NCBI GenBank assembly: GCA_029260595.1
Contig: JAJDCY010000028.1
Span: 1-64,000, forward strand
Direction of reading: 5' to 3'
Origin: Phycisphaeraceae bacterium
GTDB taxonomy: Bacteria; Planctomycetota; Phycisphaerae; Phycisphaerales; Phycisphaeraceae
DNA length: 64,000 nucleotides
Made by a program: the position numbers and the translations under genes. The notes under the pieces were generated by a model, which saw nothing but the letters and a program-made list of their open reading frames with translations, searched no databases and had not been told where the DNA came from. This document shows, piece by piece, positions 54,891-63,126 of the stretch (position 1 is the first letter of the stretch; each line of letters starts with the position of its first letter).

Positions 54891-56410
54891 AGCTGGCAAC
54901 CTTCTTCGAAAAGTTCGACCAGCTCGCCGACGCGCCCGATGCGGTAGCGCGAATGCGTCGGTTCATTCTTGACATAGCGGTGCGGGGTAAACTCGTAGTG
55001 CAGGATGCCACAGATGAATCCGCTGAGGAGCTTCTAGAACGTGTCAAAGCCGAGAAGGCGCGTCTTGTGAAGTCCGGTGAGATCAAGAAGCAGAAACCAC
55101 TGCCACCAGTGGCCGAAGATGTTGTTTCGTTCTCGCTCCCTGCCGGTTGGGCCGCTTCGCAGCTTGGCGATGTTGCCGTGTGTCTCGATTACAAGCGCGA
55201 GCCCATCAACAGTACGGTGCGTGACCTGCGTATCGCAGGAAGAACGCAGTCTGAATTGTTTCCGTACTACGGCGCGACAAAGCAACAAGGCTGGATTGAC
55301 GACTACATTTTCGATGCGGAACTCGTGCTACTCGGAGAGGATGGCGTTCCGTTCTTCGATGATCTTAGACCGAAGGCCTATCTCGTTTCAGGGAAGACTT
55401 GGGTGAACAACCACGCCCATGTCCTACGGGGGATTCTCATCTCGAACTCGTTCGTGATGCACTGGCTCAATACGTTCGACTATACGGGTCGAGTCGCAGG
55501 CTCAACTCGCTCAAAATTAAATCAGACGAAGGCGATGGACATCCCAATCCCCCTCCCCCCCCTCGCCGAGCAGAGGCGGATTGTGGCGAAGGTAGATGAG
55601 TTGATGGGGTTGTGTGATCAGCTCGAGGCCCAGCAGCAGGAACGCCACACCCGGCACGCCGCGCTCGCCCGCGCCTCGCTGGCCCGCTTCGCCGAAACGC
55701 CCACCCCGGCCAACCTCGATTACCTCTTCCACAAGTCCTACACCATCACCCCCGCCGACCTACGCAAATCCATCCTAACCCTCGCCGTCCAAGGCAAACT
55801 CGTCCCCCAAGACACGCATGGGGCGGAGCAAACTGTCGGCGACCACATTGAATTTCTGAACGGCTACGCATTCAAGAGCGAGTGGTTTAAGCCCTCCGGG
55901 ATGCGCCTGTGTAGAAACGCAAATGTCAGTCACGGCATGCTTGATTGGCGCGAATCCGCGTTTGTCGATGACAAAGTCGCAAAGGAGTTCGAGCGTTTCG
56001 AACTCAGCGAAGGCGACATCGTTCTCTCGCTTGATCGTCCGCTTATCACAACCGGCTTGAAGGTTGCGCGAGTGAGAAAGGCTGATCTTCCATGCCTTCT
56101 ACTCCAGCGAGTTGCGAAGCCAGTGCCTAAGCACGATCAACTAGACCTCTCATATTTCCTTTTGTGGCTCAACTCGTCGGAATTTGTGGATTCGATCGAT
56201 CCGGGTCGGAGCAATGGCGTGCCGCACATCTCGACGCGGCAGGTTCAACGCCTTCCGTTCGTCCTTCCACTCCTCGATGAACAGCGGCAAATTGTGGCCA
56301 AAGTCGACCAACTGATGGCCTTGGTGGACGCGTTGGAAACGCAGCTCGCCGCCTCCCACGCTACAGCCGAAAAACTCCTGGAAGCCATCGTCGCCGAACT
56401 GGCGGCATAG
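54887..56410 (+). CDS. hsdS: Type I restriction-modification specificity subunit
   Basis: The 507-residue protein has two target-recognition domains separated by conserved helical spacers. The central one reads IPIPLPPLAEQRRIVAKV followed by DQLEAQQQERHTR, the C-terminal one LLDEQRQIVAKVDQLMALVD. Each recognition domain reads half of a bipartite target. The codons for the central IPLPPL contain a run of eight C (55555-55562) exactly at the junction of the first recognition domain and the spacer; a slip there would leave a half-length S protein. Confidence 0.92.
   Translation: MKLATFFEKFDQLADAPDAVARMRRFILDIAVRGKLVVQDATDESAEELLERVKAEKARLVKSGEIKKQKPLPPVAEDVVSFSLPAGWAASQLGDVAVCLDYKREPINSTVRDLRIAGRTQSELFPYYGATKQQGWIDDYIFDAELVLLGEDGVPFFDDLRPKAYLVSGKTWVNNHAHVLRGILISNSFVMHWLNTFDYTGRVAGSTRSKLNQTKAMDIPIPLPPLAEQRRIVAKVDELMGLCDQLEAQQQERHTRHAALARASLARFAETPTPANLDYLFHKSYTITPADLRKSILTLAVQGKLVPQDTHGAEQTVGDHIEFLNGYAFKSEWFKPSGMRLCRNANVSHGMLDWRESAFVDDKVAKEFERFELSEGDIVLSLDRPLITTGLKVARVRKADLPCLLLQRVAKPVPKHDQLDLSYFLLWLNSSEFVDSIDPGRSNGVPHISTRQVQRLPFVLPLLDEQRQIVAKVDQLMALVDALETQLAASHATAEKLLEAIVAELAA
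55555..55562 (+). repeat. C8 homopolymer inside hsdS
   Basis: Eight consecutive C residues in the Pro-Pro-Leu codons at the border between recognition domain one and the central spacer, preceded by five C and one T. Confidence 0.85.
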
Positions 56411-56419
56411 GACTGAGCG

Positions 56420-56428
56420 CCCCCCCCC
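56420..56428 (+). repeat. C9 homopolymer between hsdS and the nuclease gene
   Basis: Nine consecutive C residues followed by GGGG, 10 bp after the hsdS stop and 14 bp before the next ATG, where the ribosome-binding site would be expected. Confidence 0.85.
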
Positions 56429-56442
56429 GGGGAATTAACCAC

Positions 56443-57534
56443 ATGCCCATCCAACACGCCATCTGGAAAGTCGGGGATCAACCCGCACCGCTCTTGACAG
56501 GTCGTCTCGCCAGCGAGCAACAGCTTGAGGACATGATCGTCCGCGACTCGGACATCCTCTCGAGCGAGTGGATGCTGATCGGACGGCAGGAGGTGACCAG
56601 CCACGGGGGGCGAATCGATCTGCTGGCCATCGCGCCGGATGGGTCGTTGGTGCTGATCGAACTCAAGCGCGACCGCACCCCGCGCGAGATCATCGCCCAG
56701 GCTCTCGACTACGCGTCGTGGGTGGAACAGCTCGGCACTGAGAAGATCGCGCAGATTTACCAGCGCTACTCCAACGGGGGCAATCTGGCCGAAGCCTTCC
56801 AGGAGCGCTTCGACGAAAAGCTGGATGAAGATGCCCTCAACCAATCACATCAGATCATCATCGTGGCGTCCGAGCTCGATGACTCGACCGAGCGCATCAT
56901 CGGATACCTCGATGCTCGCGACATTGCGATCAACGTGGTCTTCTTCCAGGTTTTCCAACACGGCGGCGAGCAACTGCTTAGCCGTGCCTGGCTGATCGAT
57001 CCCGGTGAGACGCAGGCGAACGTAGCCAGCTCAGCCAAAGGCAAGGGCGAGAAGGAGCCGTGGAACGGGGAGTACTACGCTTCCTATGGACCAACCACTT
57101 CGCGTTCGTGGGACGATGCTCGTCGGTACGGATACATCAGCGCGGGCAATGGGAGCTGGTACAGCCAGACATTGAAGCTCCTGTCGCCGGGAGACCGTGT
57201 GTGGGTCAAGATTCCGAAGACCGGGTACGTCGGCGTCGGCAGGGTAACGGCGGGGGTGTGCCCGGTAAGCGAGTTCATGGTGGCGACGCCGACGGGCGAG
57301 CAGCCGGCCCTGGAGGTGCTCAAGCATGCCGACCGCTACAGGCTAAACGCCGATGACCCGGACAAGGCCGAGTACTTCGTAAAGGTGCAGTGGCTCGACA
57401 CGGTGCCCGAAGCCGAGGCCGTGAATGAGGTGGGCCTCTTCGGCAATCAGAACACCGTGTGCCAGCCCACAGCGCCGAAGTGGCGACACACCGTCGAGCG
57501 CCTCAAGACCTACTTCTCGAAGTGGCAGGGCTGA
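56443..57534 (+). CDS. PD-(D/E)XK nuclease with PUA/EVE-like C-terminal region
   Basis: Residues 1-180 of this 363-residue protein form a NucS/RecB-like nuclease core: D59 in HGGRIDLLAIAPDG, E73-L-K75 in LVLIELKRD, and Q86-x-x-x-Y90 in AQALDY (the QxxxY motif). After a linker (SSAKGKGEKEP), residues 206-300 read WNGEYYASYG, YGYISAGNGSWYSQT and LLSPGDRVWVKIPKTGYVGVGRV, which resembles a PUA-like (EVE/YTH-type) fold that binds modified bases. The gene follows hsdS by 32 bp and probably belongs to the same operon. A restriction activity on modified DNA, or help to HsdRMS, is an inference. No good ribosome site is visible. Confidence 0.75.
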   Translation: MPIQHAIWKVGDQPAPLLTGRLASEQQLEDMIVRDSDILSSEWMLIGRQEVTSHGGRIDLLAIAPDGSLVLIELKRDRTPREIIAQALDYASWVEQLGTEKIAQIYQRYSNGGNLAEAFQERFDEKLDEDALNQSHQIIIVASELDDSTERIIGYLDARDIAINVVFFQVFQHGGEQLLSRAWLIDPGETQANVASSAKGKGEKEPWNGEYYASYGPTTSRSWDDARRYGYISAGNGSWYSQTLKLLSPGDRVWVKIPKTGYVGVGRVTAGVCPVSEFMVATPTGEQPALEVLKHADRYRLNADDPDKAEYFVKVQWLDTVPEAEAVNEVGLFGNQNTVCQPTAPKWRHTVERLKTYFSKWQG

Positions 57535-57641
57535 AGAAGGTCACTCAGAACGTGCTGCTACCAGCCGCGGGTGATGTGCGGGGGCGTTGCAACGTGATTG
57601 GGCCACGCCCCGGTGATCGGGCAAAGGGGTGTCCAGTCCCC

Positions 57642-58493
57642 TTAATTGTTACAAGCCTGAAGTAGAGTGTTTCCCCGTTGCTTCTGCTGGGCATACGCCC
57701 TGGGGCTGATGCCGTCGAGTGCCTGGTGTGGCCGTATGGTGTTGTAAGTGTGCATCCAGTCTTCGGTGATCTGCCGCACATCGTCGAGGTCTTCGAAGGC
57801 GTAGCAATCAAGCACCTCACGGCGGTACGTCCCGTTGAGCCGTTCGATGAACGCGTTTTGCGTCGGCTTACCGGGCTGGATGTACGCCACCTCGACGCCG
57901 TTAGATTGCGCCCACTGAATGAACCGGCCTGACCGGAACTCCGGGCCGTTGTCTACGCGGATCCGCTTGGGCAGCCCGTGGCACTGCTTGAGCTGATCCA
58001 GCGATCGAGTCACCCGGCCTGCCGACAGCGAGGTGTCGACCTCCACCGCTAGCACCTGGCGGTTAAAGTCATCCATCACATTGAAGGTCCGGAACCGTCG
58101 GCCACAACCAAGCTGGTCAGACATGAAGTCCGCCGACCAACTCTCGTGCGGGCCCGCGGGCACCACCAACGGTTGCTTGACCCGAGCCGGCAGGCGCCTC
58201 TTGCGCCTTTGCTTGAGATTCAAGCCTAATTCACGGTAGACACGCCGCACACGCTTGTGGTTCCACCGGTGCTTCATCCGGCGGATGAGCTTGAACAGCA
58301 TCGCGCATCCGTAGCGCGGGAACCGCTGGCTCAACTGTTTCAAAACACGCCTGATCAACGAATCGTCCTTGGGCTTGCGGCGGTAGAGGTAACACACCCG
58401 GCTGACCCGCGCGGCCCGGCACGCCCGACGGATACTCAACCCGTGCCGAGCGACCATCTGCTGAGCCAGCGCCTTGCGACCCGCCGGGTTCAC
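57642..58493 (-). CDS. IS3-family transposase OrfB
   Basis: This is the 283-residue catalytic part with an rve integrase core: first Asp in ESWSADFMSD, second in RIRVDNGPEF, and Glu in NAFIERLNGTYRREVL, giving the DDE triad with the D(35)E spacing type. An HTH_21-like N-terminal part (RYGCAMLFKLIRRMKHRWN) precedes it. The GTG at 58493 overlaps the orfA stop. A -1 slip at the A7 run (minus strand, 58502-58496) would yield the OrfAB transposase. Confidence 0.93.
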   Translation of the reverse strand: MNPAGRKALAQQMVARHGLSIRRACRAARVSRVCYLYRRKPKDDSLIRRVLKQLSQRFPRYGCAMLFKLIRRMKHRWNHKRVRRVYRELGLNLKQRRKRRLPARVKQPLVVPAGPHESWSADFMSDQLGCGRRFRTFNVMDDFNRQVLAVEVDTSLSAGRVTRSLDQLKQCHGLPKRIRVDNGPEFRSGRFIQWAQSNGVEVAYIQPGKPTQNAFIERLNGTYRREVLDCYAFEDLDDVRQITEDWMHTYNTIRPHQALDGISPRAYAQQKQRGNTLLQACNN

Positions 58494-58756
58494 GGTTTTT
58501 TTGACATCACGTCCTTGAGCGCGTGGTGCTCCAGGCTCAGGTCCGCGAACATCCGCTTGAGACGGCGGTTCTCCTCTTCGAGTTGTTTGATCCGACGCAA
58601 CTCACTGACCTCCAAGCCGCCGTACTTGGACTTCCACTTGAAGAAGGTGGACGGGCTCATCCCGTGCCCGCGGCACAGGTCCGCCACCTTCACGCCCGAT
58701 TCCGCTTCCTTGAGGATCGTGATGATCTGCTGCTCAATAAACCGCGTCCGCTTCAT
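58490..58756 (-). CDS. IS3-family transposase OrfA
   Basis: This 88-residue helix-turn-helix protein (QQIITILKEAESGVKVADLC, GMSPSTFFKWKSKYGG) is followed by a leucine zipper region (LEEENRRLKRMFADLSLEH). It ends MSKKP directly at the A7 run that serves as the frameshift site for the OrfAB fusion. The sequence pattern is that of the IS407 group. Confidence 0.93.
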   Translation of the reverse strand: MKRTRFIEQQIITILKEAESGVKVADLCRGHGMSPSTFFKWKSKYGGLEVSELRRIKQLEEENRRLKRMFADLSLEHHALKDVMSKKP

Positions 58757-58831
58757 CGAGTTCTCCTTGATTCAATTAATGGATCCGGAAAACTCTACTC
58801 AAAACGGGTCTCAATTTAGGGGAGCAGGACA

Positions 58832-59089
58832 ATCGAGTTGGAGCAACAACCGCTGAAGAATCCGGTCGACCAGCCCGTCACGCGCCCACCGGCGGTAGCG
58901 GTGGTAGACGCTGGGCCACTTGCCATAACGGTCGGGCATGTCGCGCCACGGGGCGCCGCTGTTGAGCACCCAGAAGATGCCGTTGAGCGTCGTGCGGTGG
59001 TCGTTCCAACGGCCGCCGGGCTGGTTGGCCGGTGGCATCAAGCCCTCGAGGCGTGCCCACGCCTCGTCGGTCAGTTCGTATCGTCGCAT
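58832..59089 (-). pseudogene. Truncated IS5-family transposase
   Basis: Eighty-five codons of an IS5-type (IS427/IS1031-like) transposase N-terminus remain: RRYELTDEAWARLEGLMPP, RWNDHRTTLNGIFWVLNSG and APWRDMPDRYGKWPSVYHRY. The frame is cut by the right end of the IS3 element at 58831, and no matching 3' part is found left of that element, so the rest has been lost. Confidence 0.85.
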
Positions 59090-59186
59090 CCGTGCGCCTC
59101 CATGTTGGGAGGCATCGTGACCGATCAAGACCCATCGCGCAACCCGATCATCCGCCAAACATCACAGCCGTCAAACAGAACCTAGC

Positions 59187-59756
59187 GTGGCCGACCAAAC
59201 AGAAGAACAGAATGAACAGACAGAACAGCCTGCTGCTGGTGAATGCGTTTCGGAACTGGAACCCGGACCGGAGCCCGCGATTGTGGCGTTACTGGCGGCA
59301 GCGGAGATAGGCCCACCCGTCGATAACCAACTGGCAATCGAGGCCCAGGCGGCGGGGCTGACGCCGAACCTGCTGCAGGCGGCTATTGGAGAAGCGACGA
59401 ATGGGCTGGCTGTCGTCAAGGTGCGCGGCGCTATCGCCTCGGCCGTGGCACGCCGCGAACAGTTGGCCGAAGTGACGGGCAAGCTCGAACGCGAGGCCAA
59501 ACTGGAAGCACAGCGGCAGGCCGAACGCGAAGTCGAGGTGAAAGCTGTCACGGACAGCTGGGCCGAGGTCCGGGAGGTGTTCAAGTCACTGTCTGCTGAC
59601 CGGGTCGCCGAACTGCAGCAGCAGGTATTCGCCGAAGCCGGCGAATTCCACCGCCGGCACTGGGCGACGGCCGACCCGGCGACTGACCGGACGCTACAGG
59701 CGGCGATTGTCGAACAGCATCGGGCAGACGTGCAGAAGGCTGAGGTGGAGGCGTGA
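59187..59756 (+). CDS. Conserved-looking protein of the xis-int module, unknown function
   Basis: The 189-residue protein starts with GTG at 59187 and has an acidic, Gln/Glu-rich N-terminus (TEEQNEQTEQPAAGECVSE), then a long charged helical region (LAEVTGKLEREAKLEAQRQA) likely to form a coiled coil. It ends in GTGA overlap with the excisionase gene, so it is translationally tied to the recombination module. No known motif is seen; an accessory role in excision or replication of the element is only a guess from position. Confidence 0.6.
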   Translation: MADQTEEQNEQTEQPAAGECVSELEPGPEPAIVALLAAAEIGPPVDNQLAIEAQAAGLTPNLLQAAIGEATNGLAVVKVRGAIASAVARREQLAEVTGKLEREAKLEAQRQAEREVEVKAVTDSWAEVREVFKSLSADRVAELQQQVFAEAGEFHRRHWATADPATDRTLQAAIVEQHRADVQKAEVEA

Positions 59757-60001
59757 GCAGGGTCAGCCCGACCACCCTCGCACCGTTGGAACTGCTCGCC
59801 GTGTCGGCCGAGCAGGCGGCGGCGCTGCTGGGGCTATCGCGGTCGGCATTTTTCAAACAAGCTGACGCCGGCCGGATAGGACCGCTGCCAATCCGGTTCG
59901 GGAAATCGGTTCGTTACAGCCTGGCTGAGCTAAAATCGTGGGCGGCGGCAGGCTGCCCGACACGGGATCGCTGGCAGATTATGCGAAAGGGCGAGTCATG
60001 A
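59753..60001 (+). CDS. Excisionase-like helix-turn-helix protein
   Basis: The 82-residue AlpA/MerR-type winged helix protein has LLAVSAEQAAALLGLSRSAFFKQADAG, followed by LPIRFGKSVRYSLAELKSWAA, the typical wing and second helix of Xis/AlpA proteins. It starts at a GTG and ends in an ATGA overlap with the integrase gene. Such proteins bend attachment-site DNA to favour excision or regulate integrase transcription. Confidence 0.85.
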   Translation: MSRVSPTTLAPLELLAVSAEQAAALLGLSRSAFFKQADAGRIGPLPIRFGKSVRYSLAELKSWAAAGCPTRDRWQIMRKGES

Positions 60002-61500
60002 GCTGGTCAACATTCAAAAAATCACCGAGGGCGACAAAGTGGTCGGTGCGCGGTCGCGACCACCTTGCGATCGTGCGGCAGTTGCCGGCGTTCCGTGACA
60101 AGGCGCTAAGCCTGGAACTCTGCCGCTACCTGGACACGATCACCGAATGCCGGGCCGCTGGCGCCGCTGTTGGCCGCGTGGTGCGTTTCGTTGTCGCCGG
60201 CCATCACAAGTCCCGCCTTGCAAGTTGGGGGCTGCTAGGTGCAGCCACGCGGCCGTTAAGCGAGCACTTGGACGATTACCGAGTAAGCCTGACAGCAAAG
60301 GGTAACACGGCCGCGTACGTCGCGAAGACCGTCGGTCGCATTAGCCGAGTGCTCGCTGCCATCAGGACGATTTATTGGGCCGACGTCAGGGCGAGTGATG
60401 TCCAGCGATTCATAGCCGAGCTACAGACGGTTCAAGGTGAGCCGATGTCAGCAGCGACACGGAATTATCACACTCGCGACATGCGGAGTTTTGCTCGCTG
60501 GTGCGTTCGCGACGGCCGGCTTTCGGCGAGCCCGATCGAGCACCTTCAGCCTGTGCCCAAGGCGAAGGTCCAAGCGTATGGATCTCCCGTTCGTCGCGAG
60601 TTCACACTTGAAGAGCTAACGCGGTTAATCGGCGCGGCCGAATGTAGTCCAACGGTCATGGGTATAACCGGAACCGACCGAGCGATGGCGTACAAGGTGG
60701 CGGCAGGCACGGGCTTCCGGGCCGGCGAAATCAAGAGCCTGACGCCTGAGAGCTTCGACCTGGACACAGACCTGCCAACGGTGACGGTGGCCGCTGGTTA
60801 TAGCAAGCGCCGCCGTGACGATACCCAACCGATACGCGCGGACCTCGCCGACACGCTGCGCCAATGGTTGATTGGCAAGCCTCGCGGCGTTCCGGTGCTG
60901 CTACTGCCGGATCGGACGGCACAAATGCTGCGTGTGGACTTGGCCGCTGCCGGGATAGACCACACAGACGGTGCAGGTCGCGTGCTGGATTTTCACAGCC
61001 TGCGTCACACCTACATCAGCCTTGTTGTCCAGAGCGGAGCGTCGGTGAAGGTTTGCCAAGAGCTTGCACGCCACAGCACGCCGACGTTGACGATTGGCCG
61101 TTACAGCCATACCCGTCTGCACGACCTGACCGGCGCGCTGGAAGTGCTGCCCAGCGATACCGAGCCGCAGCAACTGAACCGGCTGCGCGCGACTGGGACT
61201 ACCCACGCGGTACCCGCTCCGTTTGGCGGGGCAGATATGGGGCAAGGTGCACGGAAAACTATGGACTTACATGCGCCGCCTGTGGATTCCAGCGCGATAA
61301 CATCGTGCGTTGGCGACGATTTGGAATCGCCAGAAAACACCGAGAAAACACTTGTTCTTTCAGGGGAAAGCTATCGCGAAAATGAATGGGAGCAGCAGGA
61401 TTCGAACCTGCGACCGAGGGATTATGAGTCCCCTGCCCGATTCTGTAAGGCTAAAAGAGGAAGGCGCTTACGCCGATGTCAAATTGACGCACAGCAGTAG
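59998..61500 (+). CDS. Tyrosine recombinase (integrase), C-terminus altered by integration
   Basis: The core-binding SAM-like domain spans about residues 85-180 and the catalytic domain about 200-380, with R241 (GTGFRAGEIKSL), K270, H333-x-x-R336 (HSLRHTYIS), H359 (ARHST) and nucleophile Y369 (IGRYSH). From residue 464 the frame enters the tRNA-Met repeat and reads WEQQDSNLRPRDYESP, then stops after 21 further residues rich in Arg and Cys that look random. The start ATG overlaps the excisionase stop. I infer that the native C-terminus is the segment now at 43057-43238, in the same frame, giving 539 residues when excised instead of 500. Confidence 0.9.
   Translation: MSWSTFKKSPRATKWSVRGRDHLAIVRQLPAFRDKALSLELCRYLDTITECRAAGAAVGRVVRFVVAGHHKSRLASWGLLGAATRPLSEHLDDYRVSLTAKGNTAAYVAKTVGRISRVLAAIRTIYWADVRASDVQRFIAELQTVQGEPMSAATRNYHTRDMRSFARWCVRDGRLSASPIEHLQPVPKAKVQAYGSPVRREFTLEELTRLIGAAECSPTVMGITGTDRAMAYKVAAGTGFRAGEIKSLTPESFDLDTDLPTVTVAAGYSKRRRDDTQPIRADLADTLRQWLIGKPRGVPVLLLPDRTAQMLRVDLAAAGIDHTDGAGRVLDFHSLRHTYISLVVQSGASVKVCQELARHSTPTLTIGRYSHTRLHDLTGALEVLPSDTEPQQLNRLRATGTTHAVPAPFGGADMGQGARKTMDLHAPPVDSSAITSCVGDDLESPENTEKTLVLSGESYRENEWEQQDSNLRPRDYESPARFCKAKRGRRLRRCQIDAQQ
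61387..61435 (-). repeat. Right attachment site: tRNA-Met(CAT) 3' part, second copy
   Basis: This 49-bp direct repeat of 43008-43056 has one mismatch in the T stem. It also lacks a D arm and 5' acceptor strand to its right, so it too is not a complete tRNA gene, unlike an ordinary attR. Confidence 0.88.
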
Positions 61501-61627
61501 AGACAGCAGTAGCGAGCAGCAACCACTCCTCGACCCCGACCTACAGCGCCTCATCGACACTTGGCCAACCCTGCCCCCAGCCGCCAAGGCCGCCGTGCTG
61601 GCGACCCTCAAGGCAGTGAAGCCATGA
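61436..61627 (+). pseudogene. Second detached integrase C-terminal segment
   Basis: After the right repeat an open frame continues that reads the repeat as GSSRIRTCDRGIMSPL and ends LLDPDLQRLIDTWPTLPPA plus AKAAVLATLKAVKP. The last 30 residues resemble the tail at 43057-43238 (DPDL, W-P, AAKAAVLAT, AVK), but the frame through the tRNA segment differs by one base. I read it as the C-terminal piece of the integrase of a second island that starts here and continues beyond the window. Confidence 0.55.
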
Positions 61628-62140
61628 CCTGGGTGCAGGTCCCATGACAGCGACTACAAAGCCACAGTGGGAACTACAGGGCCACGGGCAGGGCTGAGGA
61701 TTACATGGATACCCATCAACCCAAGAGGCTAAGCCGCCTACAGCAGCACCAAAGCGCGCCAAGATCATGCGCATAATGATCGGTGTTCGATGGGTGACGG
61801 ACATCGAGAGCAGCCCGGCATGTCGGCTGGGTGAGGGTGCGGGGCACAGCCTGCTTGACGATGATGCGCACCCCTTGCGAGTGAGGCGTGGAGGCTGCGA
61901 ATGGGTCCCATGAAACAATCCATTATTGAGATATGACCATGCAAACACCAACCGCCTGATGATTAGCTTGACGGTGCCGCGTCGTTTTTTCCAGCAGACC
62001 CTCAACGGGGTCAGCCGCCAAGGCATGCCACCGCCGGTAATGATGACCGGATGAGTTAACGCAAACCGTTTGCCGGATTCAGGGGGTGAAACAACGGATG
62101 ACGACCCACTGACCGCACTCAACAAGGCCAAAGATGGCAC
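61628..62140. other. Non-coding start of the second island
   Basis: There is no credible gene; a 199-codon minus-strand frame runs across the integrase tail and has no family features. No clear repeats or hairpins were recognised. Confidence 0.35.
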
Positions 62141-63025
62141 TTAATGTGTGATAGGACGACTACGAATCGACAAGATAGCTGTAAGAGCACCCATCAGATG
62201 AATCATCGATGCGGGTTCCGGCACAACTGCAAGAGACATCATGTCCACAATACGTTGCCCTACGGCGAACTCGCTGATGTAATTTCTGTTTAAGTCGTAT
62301 TGCTCAACGACACCGGTCGATATGTCAAGGCCTACCCACGCCTCATTGCCGACCTGAACGATCTCTGTGACAAGACCGCCTACATCAAATCGCCCTAAGT
62401 CGTTTCCGCTGAAATCAAATCGCAAGATGTGGCTGTGGTTTTGAGTCCCGATCCATACCTCATCCTCTATCCGCGAAATTTCGGTAAGGCTGGCCCCAGC
62501 CGCAAATGACCCTAGGAATTGGCCGCTGCTGTCGTAGCGATGAACCATGCCTAGGTCGGTCTCAAGACCAACCCATATCTCACTGCCGACTACAGCGACC
62601 TCAGCGGCCCGAGGGTTACCAGTTGAAATCTCGCTTTGGATACTTCCACTCGCGTCGTATCGCTTCACCATGCCGGGGGCAAAGGTAGTTGCAACCCAAG
62701 CCTCATCGTTAACCTGCACGAGTTCACTCACGTGCACATCTAATGCGAAGTGCTCGTTGAGAAGATTGCCTTCCGAATCATGCCGGTCGATGCGCCCGGT
62801 ATTAAGAAGATTGATCAGAACCACATCATCAAGCTGAGCCATATCGGACAGCGACGCTAGAAGTGAAAAGGTGCTGATGAGTGAGCCGTCAGGGGCATGC
62901 CGTCGTACGATGCCGAGGTCGGCTTCAAGGCCTATCCAAACTTCAGAGATGTCAGACGCCATTAGGCGAGATTGCCCGACAGCGACAGACAACACCAGGA
63001 TGAGAACACATAGCTTGTGGAACAT
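62141..63025 (-). CDS. Secreted beta-propeller-like PEP-CTERM protein
   Basis: The 294-residue protein has a signal peptide (MFHKLCVLILVLSVAVGQS). The mature part consists of about seven repeats of roughly 38 residues with the pattern E-V/A-W-I/V-G-L-E/D ... V-x-R/Q-Y/H-D-x-x-G (for example SEIWVGLETDLGMVHRYDS and EAWVGLDISTGVVEQYDL), as expected for a propeller or YVTN-like repeat. It ends VVPEPASMIHLMGALTAIL plus SIRSR, a PEP-CTERM signal. It appears to be cargo of the second island. Confidence 0.78.
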   Translation of the reverse strand: MFHKLCVLILVLSVAVGQSRLMASDISEVWIGLEADLGIVRRHAPDGSLISTFSLLASLSDMAQLDDVVLINLLNTGRIDRHDSEGNLLNEHFALDVHVSELVQVNDEAWVATTFAPGMVKRYDASGSIQSEISTGNPRAAEVAVVGSEIWVGLETDLGMVHRYDSSGQFLGSFAAGASLTEISRIEDEVWIGTQNHSHILRFDFSGNDLGRFDVGGLVTEIVQVGNEAWVGLDISTGVVEQYDLNRNYISEFAVGQRIVDMMSLAVVPEPASMIHLMGALTAILSIRSRPITH

Positions 63026-63126
63026 AGGGCGTACCGCGGCTCAGAAGGTCCGGCTCGTCATGATTGTAGGTACTGGATTCCGCCATATCCGTGGCGACGC
63101 AGCTACAGGCTTACCGGCGAGGTACA

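Larger units (their letters stand above)
57630..58831 (-). mobile_element. IS3-family insertion sequence, IS407-type
   Basis: The 1,202-bp element has imperfect terminal inverted repeats: TGTCCAGTCCCCTTAATTG at the left end matches, inverted, TGTCCTGCTCCCCTAAATTG at the right end, with further matches around agtagagt. It carries orfA and orfB joined at an A7 slippery run. No 4-bp target duplication is visible at the flanks (gggg on the left, atcg on the right). Its right end abuts an IS5-family remnant. Confidence 0.85.
43008..61435 (+). mobile_element. 18.4-kb genomic island in tRNA-Met with type I R-M cargo
   Basis: The island is delimited by the two 49-bp tRNA-Met 3' direct repeats. A xis-int module sits at the right end, with the integrase running into the right repeat, as usual for tRNA-targeting integrative elements. 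Cargo: WYL regulator, unknown protein, WD40-type kinase, PEP-CTERM and prepilin-like proteins, hsdRMS with an extra nuclease, and transposable elements. No conjugation or phage structural genes are seen, so mobility would rely on excision plus another transfer route. Recombination between the repeats would release a circle of 18,379 bp. Confidence 0.8.

Noticed and set aside
57630-59089. A composite transposon carrying the restriction operon
   Set aside because: The IS3 copy is single and sits inside an IS5 remnant on one side of the operon only; no matching element is found on the other side.
61541-62140. A 199-codon minus-strand frame in the start of the second island
   Set aside because: It crosses the integrase-tail segment on the opposite strand, has a mixed low-information composition, no ribosome site and no recognisable domain.
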